Of a DNA stretch of 64,000 bases, positions 1 to 6,840 are shown one piece after another. The notes under the pieces are model-generated. The model was not told the origin of the DNA and did not search any database. It worked only from the letters and a program-made list of their open reading frames with translations. The stretch is from J054 sp965221985 (lineage in GTDB: Bacteria > Pseudomonadota > Gammaproteobacteria > Steroidobacterales > GCA-2729495). A program made the position numbers and the translations under genes. Position 1 is the first letter of the stretch. Every line of letters starts with the position of its first letter. Location of the stretch: the NCBI GenBank assembly GCA_965221985.1, contig OZ244928.1, positions 1,798,001 to 1,862,000 on the forward strand, written 5' to 3'.

Positions 1-156
1 CGTTGGGTGGAAACTGATCAACCGCCTGATGAACTTACTGCCTACAAGTTGACCAAAGACCAAAACTACTTAGGGTTGCCGCGCCCGCGATTTCCTTTGC
101 CGGAGACGGAGTACCTTAGCCAGCGGGTTTTGTTGCCTTACGGGATGGATGATTGA
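1..156 (+). CDS. C-terminal fragment of an unrecognised protein
   Basis: Open reading frame entering from the left edge and ending at TGA 154-156; the last 51 residues are visible. The fragment is rich in Pro and charged residues and ends in ...YGMDD. I see no motif that would name a family. It runs towards the minus-strand LLM gene that ends at 200, so the two are convergent across about 43 bp. Its reality is supported only by an uninterrupted frame with plausible composition; it could be the tail of an oxygenase or dehydrogenase, but that cannot be decided here. Confidence 0.45.
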   Translation, partial: RWVETDQPPDELTAYKLTKDQNYLGLPRPRFPLPETEYLSQRVLLPYGMDD

Positions 157-199
157 GGCCAGTTGTCTTCCGCTTGCAGTCGTCCTCGCGCTGCGGCTG

Positions 200-1219
200 T
201 TATAGCTCCGGTCCCATCACATCGGCGATCAAGCGAATGGATTCTTCAGGGTCGTCATAGAGCCTTAGCGCCATTTCAGTCACGCCGGCAGCTTTGAATC
301 GACGGCAGCGTCCCAGAAGCTTGTCGATATCGCCATAATCGCCGCAGAAGGTCAATTCATCGACTAGTTTGGCAAGCAGTGCGGGCGGAATGTCGTCGAT
401 CTCCGGCGAATCCGTGATGTAAGCCTTGATAATTCCCTCCATGTGATTTGCTACGTAATCCACCTCCGCTGCATCTAAAAAGGGTTCGATATACCAGCGT
501 TCTACCATGCCTCGAACCCAAAGTTTTCGTTGTGCTTCGGCGACTGCGTCAGATTTGTCCGGCTTCACATGCCAAGCGAAAAGATTATTGATCCGGAAAC
601 CTGATGCGCGCTGATGTTGTGCTAAAGATTTACTGAGAATGCCCATGGTTTCATCCAGGCGACCAAGGGTTAAGTCACTGAACATGACGCCATCGCCGAT
701 TTCTGCTGCAAGGCGCAACATCTTTGGCTTGGTCGCGCCGACATAGATCAATGGTGGCGTCTCGTGTCGCCAATTGGGTTGATAGTCCTTGACGCGATAA
801 AGTTCTCCGTCGTAGTTCAATACATCTTCGCTCGTGGCACCGCGTAGAAACTCAACACACTCTCGAACGCCGCGTAGCATCTTGGGATGCATGACGTAGC
901 GACCCTGCTTTAGGTCCATGGCAATGGCGGTGCCACCACCACCGCCCACAACGATGTTTGCGCGTCCTTGGGAGAATTCGTTGAGCGTGAGTAGCTGATT
1001 GGCCATTTTCAGCGGATGCAGTTCGAAGGGGCTTACAGCAATAGGCCCCAGCCGGATTCTAGAAGACTCGCGTGCCAACACCGAGAAAGCCATGAAGGGA
1101 TCGCGGGCGGACAGGTGATTGGCTGTCCACACCGCATCAAAGCCAAAGTCTTCCGCAAGCCTACCCAGGCGTAGAAATTCTCCGGCCGAATCCGGTTCGA
1201 AGATTAGCTGTATGCGCAT
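200..1219 (-). CDS. LLM-class (luciferase-like) flavin/F420-dependent oxidoreductase
   Basis: 339-residue single-domain protein of the bacterial luciferase-like TIM-barrel superfamily. Typical features are the N-terminal strand followed by a GFDAVWTANHL segment, a conserved SRIRLGP..VSPFELHPL strand-turn, the glycine-rich phosphate-binding stretch VVGGGGG near residue 90, and PPLIYVGATKPKMLRLAAEIGDG near residue 155. Members use FMN or F420 to transfer hydride or activate oxygen. It is a close paralogue of the gene at 12413-13450 (same length, same ending pattern ALRLYD.P.ESIRL). Eight bases separate it from the upstream flavin reductase gene, so the two probably form one minus-strand transcript. 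F420 rather than FMN is inferred from the complete F420 operon 16 kb away; the substrate is unknown. Confidence 0.85.
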   Translation of the reverse strand: MRIQLIFEPDSAGEFLRLGRLAEDFGFDAVWTANHLSARDPFMAFSVLARESSRIRLGPIAVSPFELHPLKMANQLLTLNEFSQGRANIVVGGGGGTAIAMDLKQGRYVMHPKMLRGVRECVEFLRGATSEDVLNYDGELYRVKDYQPNWRHETPPLIYVGATKPKMLRLAAEIGDGVMFSDLTLGRLDETMGILSKSLAQHQRASGFRINNLFAWHVKPDKSDAVAEAQRKLWVRGMVERWYIEPFLDAAEVDYVANHMEGIIKAYITDSPEIDDIPPALLAKLVDELTFCGDYGDIDKLLGRCRRFKAAGVTEMALRLYDDPEESIRLIADVMGPEL

Positions 1220-1227
1220 CGGCGATG

Positions 1228-2058
1228 CTAGCTGGCTTTCCTCTCTCGGAAGCGATCGAAGAAGTCAGGGCTCATGCCAGCTTCTTCCGCCAATTCCTGA
1301 AAGCGGGCTAAAGAGACCTTGTCGTCGCCCTTATCTTGGCAGTGTTTCTCGGTTTGTTCCGTGACCATTTTACGTACGCCGGGCGGAATGGTCATAAGGG
1401 TTTGCAAGGCGTCGGCATCCCAAGTCATGCCGAGCTGAACTTCGCCACCCTTGAACGCATCCGGTGGCTCACCTAGCTTATGCATGGTCACGTCGTAATT
1501 AACGGCATGAAAATAATCCATGCGGCTTTCGTCACCTAAGCCAATAGGTAAGTTCAAAGCCTTAATGCGTTGTTCCCTCGGCATGTCGATAAGTTCTTCA
1601 TCGAAAACCAGGGCGTTAATTTTCGCGATCACAATCCCGCTGCTTTTTGGTAGCCGGATGATTTCATCCGCTGTGCACTCGGCAATCTGCGGACATTCCT
1701 CAATGCTGGGCGGCTTAACTTTCAGAGACGGGATCGGCGTTAGACTCGTTTGTTCTAGCTCGTTAACACCTTCGGGATAAAAGCGTGCCGTATTCATCAT
1801 GTCATCCAAGTTTTCGGCTCGGGGGCAATTGATGACGAATTCGCTGGTTGCGCAGATGTTTTTAAATGTGTGTGAGTCCTGTCTGAAGCCAAGAATCATT
1901 CGGGGGTTCTTGGCCATCACATCGTATTGCATGATGTGTGAGTAGGGCGCGGCATTCACTGTATCTTCTTCGTCCAAGCTTGTGATGATCGTGATCAGCT
2001 TGGGAAATAGCCAAATGTCTGAGTACCAGAACGGTCGGATCTTGGCTTCTTTTTTCAT
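1228..2058 (-). CDS. Flavin reductase-like (DIM6/NTAB family) FMN-binding protein
   Basis: 276 residues with the split-barrel flavin reductase fold: an N-terminal strand PKLITIITSLDEEDTVNAAPYS, then NPRMILGF and a TSEFVINCP strand that together form the FMN site in this family. Relatives are either the reductase partner of two-component flavin monooxygenases or stand-alone flavoenzymes. A C-terminal extension of about 70 residues after the core is longer than in simple NADH:FMN reductases. The gene lies directly upstream of an LLM oxidoreductase (8-bp gap, same strand), the arrangement expected of a reductase/monooxygenase pair. ATG 2058 is the natural start because the conserved N-terminus begins soon after; no strong ribosome site is visible. 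Confidence 0.75.
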   Translation of the reverse strand: MKKEAKIRPFWYSDIWLFPKLITIITSLDEEDTVNAAPYSHIMQYDVMAKNPRMILGFRQDSHTFKNICATSEFVINCPRAENLDDMMNTARFYPEGVNELEQTSLTPIPSLKVKPPSIEECPQIAECTADEIIRLPKSSGIVIAKINALVFDEELIDMPREQRIKALNLPIGLGDESRMDYFHAVNYDVTMHKLGEPPDAFKGGEVQLGMTWDADALQTLMTIPPGVRKMVTEQTEKHCQDKGDDKVSLARFQELAEEAGMSPDFFDRFRERKAS

Positions 2059-2396
2059 GCTGGGCCTACCTATAAACGTTTCCAGTTATCGAAAGTACCA
2101 CGGTGGGAGGGGTGTGAGTGCGGCGTTCCATGAGGCAGCCGCTCAGCGGAACGGCTGCGCCCGTCCCGGGCACAGCGATCAGTCGGCCCATATTCGCATA
2201 CAACTTAAGCCGAGTTTCTATTGACGTGCCGTGCGTGTTGCTGCGATTTCAAGATCTTTAGTGCATACACGACCGCGGATTGCTTAGTACCCTTGCTATC
2301 CGCAGTTGATCTGCGGTTGGCAAGGAAGCTTGACCTGGGTTGCTGGCAGCGACGGAAAATTTTTCAGCCTGCGTAAATAGCACGCTGAATGCGGTA
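2059..2396. other. Gene-free interval with an imperfect hairpin
   Basis: No convincing coding frame. It holds the upstream region of the flavin reductase gene (minus strand) and the 3' end of the quinone reductase gene. Arms 2291-2305 and 2311-2325 form a 15-nt stem with two central mismatches and a 5-nt loop (CCGCAG paired with CTGCGG). There is no T-run after it on either strand, so it is a structured element rather than a clear terminator. A weaker 7-bp stem is at 2135-2141/2152-2158. Confidence 0.4.
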
Positions 2397-3170
2397 CTAC
2401 TTTGGTTTGTCCTCGCCAAGCAGGTGGAAGCGCTGACCCCGATGCTGAGCTGGTGTTGCGGGCACGATTTCAGCCTTGAGCTGGTGATTCTCGCCGAAGT
2501 CCGAGAGGCTATGAAAGAACAAGGGTTCGTCGTGTTCTAGCATGCTTAGCCTTTCGGCATAGTCCGCGACAATCTTGGCTCGGCCGTCATCGCCGACCCA
2601 GGGAACAGCCCAAGCCACGAAGGGTGGCAGTACGGAAAATCCACACAAGGCCAACACTCCGCCGTGCAGGGGCCATAGCACGCGTTCCAGGTCACCACTG
2701 CGCCCATCTGGCTCAAATACACCGGGTGGGGCACCGGTGGTAAACGACAGCATCGCACGTTTGCCCGCAAATACACCTTTATCCCAGGTTCGGCCAAAGT
2801 CATAGGCAACGCCGAATGCAAACACTCGATCGATCCAGCTTTTGAGTATCCCCGGCACGGAGAACCACCACATGGGGAATTGGAGAATCAATAGGTCCGC
2901 GGCAAACACACGCTCCATTTCTTGCTGAATTTCCGGCGCGAAAGCCCGTGTCGGCGCGGCCGCCATTTGTTCGGCGCCTAGATCGAATCGTTCATTGTTT
3001 GATTGCTCCAAGACATCTTCCGGGCCCGCAGCCGCTAGGAAGCGCTGTGCGTATAAGTCGGAAACAACAACTTCGTGACCGGCGGCCTCCAGCGTCTCAA
3101 TGGCCGTGTCGCGCAATAGGCCGTTGAAGGACTTTGGCTCCGGATGGGCATAGACAATGAATACGTTCAT
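2397..3170 (-). CDS. NAD(P)H dehydrogenase (quinone), flavodoxin-like fold
   Basis: 257 residues from ATG 3170; an in-frame TTG two codons earlier is less likely. The protein opens MNVFIVYAHPEPKSFNGLL, the signature of the NQO1/MdaB/KefF flavodoxin-fold family, and carries the LILQFPMWWFSVPGILKSW motif that packs on FAD or FMN in these two-electron quinone reductases, followed by a RAMLSFTTGAPP loop. Expected role: NAD(P)H-dependent reduction of quinones or other electrophiles in the cytosol. It lies 84 bp downstream of a DUF1838 gene on the same strand with a hairpin between them, so co-transcription is doubtful. Substrate unknown. Confidence 0.82.
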   Translation of the reverse strand: MNVFIVYAHPEPKSFNGLLRDTAIETLEAAGHEVVVSDLYAQRFLAAAGPEDVLEQSNNERFDLGAEQMAAAPTRAFAPEIQQEMERVFAADLLILQFPMWWFSVPGILKSWIDRVFAFGVAYDFGRTWDKGVFAGKRAMLSFTTGAPPGVFEPDGRSGDLERVLWPLHGGVLALCGFSVLPPFVAWAVPWVGDDGRAKIVADYAERLSMLEHDEPLFFHSLSDFGENHQLKAEIVPATPAQHRGQRFHLLGEDKPK

Positions 3171-3177
3171 AAGCAAA

Positions 3178-3209
3178 ATCGCCGGGCATCCTCAAGCATG
3201 CCCGGCGAT
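3178..3209 (-). terminator. Hairpin terminator downstream of the DUF1838 gene
   Basis: Perfect 12-bp stem, arms 3178-3189 and 3198-3209, loop 3190-3197. Read on the minus strand it is followed immediately by a short T-run (GATTTTGC). It lies between the end of the DUF1838 gene (3255) and the start of the quinone reductase gene (3170), and could either end the DUF1838 transcript or attenuate read-through. Confidence 0.55.
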
Positions 3210-3254
3210 CCGTGTGCCAATCCGCGATGTAAACACCGAAGCTAGCGTTAAGCT

Positions 3255-4130
3255 CTAGCTTTCCAGCGGTGGTGCTGGCGTTTGTTCGCGCGCGTAATAC
3301 TCCAGGCTGGAAATACTCGGCCCGTAGTCTTCCGTGGGCGCCTGCATCATGCCCGGACGCTGTTCTTCGGAAAATTTCCGGACATGTTCAGGAATAATGC
3401 TGATGTTGTCTGATTTCGTCATGGTCGATACATACATGCAATGTCCCGGCGTCGATCCCATGAGCATCCACGGTAGCCAGGGTGTAATGCGATTCCATGA
3501 ACCGACGATGGGAACCGAAGTCAAAGCCGGGTTTTCCAAATCATCTTTACGGACGATGAAACGCATCATTTCCGAGACCTGCGCTAGCTTGCCACCGGAT
3601 TCGCGTGGCCACTTATCAGGCTGCAGCGCATTGGGGTAACAAAGATGCATATCGGTATTGAGTACTAGCCGATCATCACCCATCGGATACCAGGGGAAAA
3701 TTAGCGGGATCTTACGAGGTTCTGGTTTGGAGCCGTCCTTCGGGAAATCCTCCGGCGCTAAGATTAACCATTCGCTGATGGTGTAGTTGAAAGGATCGTT
3801 GAATACATGAACGACATTGACCTTTTCGCCGGTCCAAGGATTGGTCCACTCATGAATGATTTCGTTGGTCCGGGCGTCTGTATAGAAAATGACTTCCTTA
3901 TTGAGACGGCGAATACTGCCGTCGTCTTGCGGGATCAAACGCGTCGCTAAGAAAGTTTCAAAACTGCACAATTGTTTAACAGCTTCACCTGGCTTGATGC
4001 CGAGAATTTCACCGCGGCAGTGGGTAATGGCTTCCTTCTCGGGATTCAGGTCAGCTTGGATGCGTGCCCAGGCGTCCCGGTTCCAGATGGGGTTCTTGAC
4101 ATCGATCTTGGTTTCAAACTTGATGCTCAT
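3255..4130 (-). CDS. DUF1838 family protein (no signal peptide)
   Basis: 291 residues. The open frame extends to 4322, but ATG 4130 is preferred: an AAGGA box sits 8 bases upstream and the family similarity begins right after it (MSIKFETKIDVKNP). Family hallmarks also seen in the two other copies in this window are a TDARTNEIIHEWTNPWTGEKVNVVHV stretch with an NDPFNYTI box, FPWYPMGDDRL, and a C-terminal WNRITPWLPWMLMG.TPGHCMY motif. DUF1838 has no established biochemical function. This copy lacks an export signal, unlike those at 8836 and 62495, so it should be cytosolic. It is divergent from the MDR reductase at 4348. Closest in-window relative: the gene at 62495-63496. Confidence 0.8.
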   Translation of the reverse strand: MSIKFETKIDVKNPIWNRDAWARIQADLNPEKEAITHCRGEILGIKPGEAVKQLCSFETFLATRLIPQDDGSIRRLNKEVIFYTDARTNEIIHEWTNPWTGEKVNVVHVFNDPFNYTISEWLILAPEDFPKDGSKPEPRKIPLIFPWYPMGDDRLVLNTDMHLCYPNALQPDKWPRESGGKLAQVSEMMRFIVRKDDLENPALTSVPIVGSWNRITPWLPWMLMGSTPGHCMYVSTMTKSDNISIIPEHVRKFSEEQRPGMMQAPTEDYGPSISSLEYYAREQTPAPPLES

Positions 4131-4347
4131 GCGCTTAATCCTTATTAGAATTCTTGTGCTGGCTAGCCGCCTCGCGGCGCTTCGGGCCAGTTTCCCGTCA
4201 TTGAACGGGCAGGCGAGTTTAACGGACTGGGCCGCTACCGGCACGTCCCGTGGGTGTGGGATTTGCCAGCGTTCGGTAGGTGGACCCCGCAACGGTACAG
4301 CACTAAGCTGCAGCTCGTGCATTCTGTAGCTTTAGAGGTGACTTGCA

Positions 4348-5364
4348 GTGCCTGAAACTTGCCAACGGCTGGTGCTGACGAAGCCACTGCAAGCCATTCC
4401 CCAACCTGACGATTTCTCCGTGGAAACCGTATCCATGCCGCAGCCGGGCCCGGAAGAAGTTCTTTTGCGGCACATCTATTTGTCGCTAGATCCTTATCAG
4501 CGTCCCGCCATGGCCGGTAGACACGCCTCGGGCGACGGTCCGCTGGGCGCTGGCGATATGCCGCCGGGGGAAACCATCAGCCAAGTGCTGGCTTCCAATT
4601 CACCCGCTTTTTTAGCTGGCGACTATGTGCGGCACTTCGGCGGTTGGCAGACACATTCGGTGGCTGACGCCTCGGCACTGCACGCGCTGCCGATTAATGC
4701 TCTGCCTCGCTCTTACTACTTGGGTGTGCTTGGGATGCCCGGTTTGACCGCTTGGGCCAGCATCGTTCGCCTCGCTAATGTCCAGGCGGGTCAGATGGTG
4801 CTGGTTTCGGCCGCCGCTGGTCCCGTGGGCTCTACCCTGGGACAGATCGCCCTGAAATTGGGTGCGACGGTGGTTGGCATTGCCGGTTCCGATGAAAAGT
4901 GTGGCTTCGTTATCAACAAACTCGGTTTTGCTGATTGCGTGAACTACAAGAAGCCCGACTATCCGGCATCCCTGCGAGCTGCTGTACCGGATGGCGCGCA
5001 CATTTATCACGACAATGTCGGTGGTCCCATGCTGGTTGAAGCCATGGGTGTGTTGCGTAGTTATGGCACTGTTGTGTTGTGTGGTTTGATGAGTGCCTAC
5101 AATGATCCCAAAGCCGTGGACGGCTTGTACTTGGGATTGCCCATCCTGAAGCGCGCGGTCATGAAAGGTCTTGTGGTTTATGACTTTGAAGAGCAGCGCG
5201 ATGAGTTCCTAGCCTTGCTGACACCCTGGATTTTGGACGGGAGCGTGCAGGTTCTCGAAGATAGAGTCTTCGGTTTGGATAAAGCGGGCGCGCATTTCTG
5301 CCGACTCATGCGCGGCGAGAATTTTGGAAAAGCCTTGGTTGTGCTAGGGGCCGAAACGGAATAG
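4348..5364 (+). CDS. NADP-dependent medium-chain (MDR) oxidoreductase, double-bond reductase type
   Basis: 338 residues, GTG start 4348 with AGAGGTGA six bases upstream. It belongs to the zinc-independent MDR branch that includes leukotriene B4 dehydrogenase, CurA and prostaglandin reductases: YLSLDPYQRPAM near the N-terminus, LGMPGLTAWASI, and the Rossmann fingerprint VSAAAGPVGSTLGQIA near residue 155 with VVGIAGSDEKC for NADP. These enzymes reduce the alpha,beta double bond of enones and enals. The C-terminal substrate loop FEEQRDEFLALLTPWILDG is intact. It is divergently arranged with the DUF1838 gene across a 217-bp intergenic region and ends before a strong terminator at 5631. Substrate not predictable. 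Confidence 0.85.
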   Translation: MPETCQRLVLTKPLQAIPQPDDFSVETVSMPQPGPEEVLLRHIYLSLDPYQRPAMAGRHASGDGPLGAGDMPPGETISQVLASNSPAFLAGDYVRHFGGWQTHSVADASALHALPINALPRSYYLGVLGMPGLTAWASIVRLANVQAGQMVLVSAAAGPVGSTLGQIALKLGATVVGIAGSDEKCGFVINKLGFADCVNYKKPDYPASLRAAVPDGAHIYHDNVGGPMLVEAMGVLRSYGTVVLCGLMSAYNDPKAVDGLYLGLPILKRAVMKGLVVYDFEEQRDEFLALLTPWILDGSVQVLEDRVFGLDKAGAHFCRLMRGENFGKALVVLGAETE

Positions 5365-5477
5365 CGGTCTAAGTTGATGCGGCTGGTCGCTGTTGTAGCG
5401 CGATCTGCCCGCATCGTCCCCGTCATGCAAGCACTGTTCGGCAGCGGCCGGCCAGGCGGTCACATTGAAAAAGCCAA

Positions 5478-5560
5478 GGTTTGGCGGCCGGTAATTGTAT
5501 GGAGGGAGTAAAGCGGACCGCAGGGAGCCATCCCGGAATACAATTACCGGCCGCCAAACC
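5478..5560. repeat. Perfect 23-bp inverted repeat around a 37-nt centre
   Basis: Arms 5478-5500 and 5538-5560 are exact reverse complements. The 37-nt centre (5501-5537) is purine-rich on the plus strand and has no long self-complementarity. The element lies in a non-coding gap between a plus-strand gene ending 5364 and a minus-strand gene ending 5705, upstream of a separate terminator. There is no T-run after either arm. It resembles a single palindromic intergenic element (REP-like or a mobile MITE remnant), or a stable RNA hairpin; no second copy was noticed in this window. Confidence 0.75.
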
Positions 5561-5630
5561 GAACCCCCAAGACAAGGACGGCGAGAATGGGCAGTGCTCG
5601 GGCTTGGAAAGCTATAACGGCGGCACCAAT

Positions 5631-5664
5631 GAAAAAGCCGGGTACCTAAGCGCCCGGCTTTTTC
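5631..5664. terminator. Bidirectional rho-independent terminator
   Basis: Perfect 12-bp stem, arms 5631-5642 and 5653-5664, 10-nt loop, with A5 leading and T5 trailing inside the arms. It sits between convergent genes (MDR reductase, end 5364; outer-membrane protein, end 5705) and would act on both strands. Confidence 0.85.
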
Positions 5665-5704
5665 CTAAGTCTTGGACTTTTTCACTAATCGCAGACGAAG
5701 CTAC

Positions 5705-6247
5705 TTAGAACATATATTCCAGGCCCAGGATCACAGACCACAGATCCGCGTCATCGATGTCGTACCAGTTATACTCGGCTTTCACGCCAAAATTGTCGCT
5801 GACATGCAAAATGCCACCGGCGCCTACCAGGGCCCCATCGGCATGACCACTTTGGCTCACGCCCGCATTGGTGCTTAGGTCGCCATCAAAATCGAATAGC
5901 CCGAGCTTTAGGTAGACGTCAATTTCGTCTTCCGGAATCGGCAGGTAGCCGAGCACGGCTGCGCTAAACCCAGAATATGAAACGGAGGCTTCTGAGGGTA
6001 CGTTGTTGTTGGGTAAATTGGCGTCAAAATCGGAGGTGTTTAAGTAGCTGCCTTCTAAACCCGCCCAGTCATTGATGCGATAAGCCACGCTGAGGCTAAC
6101 CCCGGCATCGGCATCATCGAAGACATTGTCGTCGCTACTCAAGTCAGAGAAGGCAACGCCTGCGCCCACGCGCCAGCCGGAAACTTCATCGTCCGCGTAT
6201 GCGCCAGATATGGCCAATAGCAAGGCTAGTGCTAAAACTCGTTTCAT
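5705..6247 (-). CDS. Small outer-membrane beta-barrel protein
   Basis: 180 residues from ATG 6247, which has an AGAGGT box 5 bases upstream; the five-codon extension to 6262 is unlikely. It has a clean signal peptide (MKRVLALALLLAISGAYA, cut before DDEV). The mature part alternates hydrophobic and polar residues in strands of 8-10 (WRVGAGVAFSDLS, VSLSVAYRIND, LEGSYLNTS, VLGYLPIP, VYLKLGLFDFD, GALVGAGGILH, GVKAEYNWYDI, SVILGLEYMF) and ends in Phe, the outer-membrane sorting signal. About eight strands, as in the OmpA N-domain or OmpX-like barrels; no peptidoglycan-binding domain follows. The loops are Asp-rich. Role unknown. Confidence 0.82.
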   Translation of the reverse strand: MKRVLALALLLAISGAYADDEVSGWRVGAGVAFSDLSSDDNVFDDADAGVSLSVAYRINDWAGLEGSYLNTSDFDANLPNNNVPSEASVSYSGFSAAVLGYLPIPEDEIDVYLKLGLFDFDGDLSTNAGVSQSGHADGALVGAGGILHVSDNFGVKAEYNWYDIDDADLWSVILGLEYMF

Positions 6248-6341
6248 AAAGACCTCTCCCAAAAAACTGTAACGATGAGCCGGGCAATGTTCTTAAGTAT
6301 TCTGCCAGGCTGGCGCGGTAACTCTTGATTCTTCCGCCGAT

Positions 6342-6360
6342 CGGTTACGGCCGGTAACCG
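6342..6360. promoter_or_regulatory. Inverted repeat in the predicted leader of the outer-membrane protein gene
   Basis: Perfect 7-bp arms CGGTTAC and GTAACCG separated by GGCCG. It lies about 95 bases upstream of the outer-membrane protein ATG and downstream of the predicted transcription start, so it could be a repressor site or a small RNA stem. Confidence 0.35.
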
Positions 6361-6413
6361 GTCCCTGCGTTCTGATTGCTGCTGCGAATTGCCTTCCGCC
6401 CCATTACTTAGCA

Positions 6414-6441
6414 AGTATACGGTCGGCCTGGAGCAGGTCAA
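6414..6441 (-). promoter_or_regulatory. Sigma-70 promoter for the outer-membrane protein gene
   Basis: Minus strand: -35 TTGACC (6441-6436), 16-bp spacer, -10 TATACT (6419-6414). The predicted start near 6407 would give a leader of about 160 nt before ATG 6247. Confidence 0.6.
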
Positions 6442-6840
6442 ATGAAATATGGTTTCACCCCAGGGCGCATCTGCTAGGCCTATATCCCCCGTCAGGGCTG
6501 GAAGCTAGTTTTTGGAACAGTTCCAGGCCGCGCACTACTGCAGGGCTAGGGGTTTGCTCGCGGAGCGGACGGATTTACCGTAGCCCTGCGGGCCGTGTGC
6601 AGCCGTACCAGAATAGGCTAGTCCGCCGCCGCGCGTTGCAGTTGTGCCCTAATTTGCGCATTTGCTGGGCGTAGCTATCGTTTCCGTGGGTCGGTTTACG
6701 ATGCGGACGATCGCGCCGTAGCGGATTTTTACCGAGCGCTAGCGACTCGCCTCCGCGGGCAGTAGCATGCCGTGTTAGACGGCCAGGTGAGCCAAGTCAC
6801 TGATGATAGTCAGTCATTGATCAATCGATAGTAGGCAGAA

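Larger units (their letters stand above)
6248..6840. other. 593-bp gene-free divergent regulatory region
   Basis: No credible coding frame. It contains a good sigma-70 promoter for the outer-membrane protein (6414-6441, minus strand), a small inverted repeat at 6342-6360 in its predicted leader, and a 10-bp palindrome ATTGATCAAT at 6816-6825 about 15 bases before the PQQ dehydrogenase start, which could be an operator for that gene. Nothing is recognised in 6445-6780. Confidence 0.5.

Noticed and set aside
4131..4322. N-terminal extension of the first DUF1838 protein
   Set aside because: The added 64 residues are Arg/Ala-rich and resemble nothing in the other two copies; AAGGA before ATG 4130 supports the shorter form.
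5481..5708. 75-codon open frame over the inverted repeat and terminator
   Set aside because: It reads through a palindrome and a terminator stem and has no family features.
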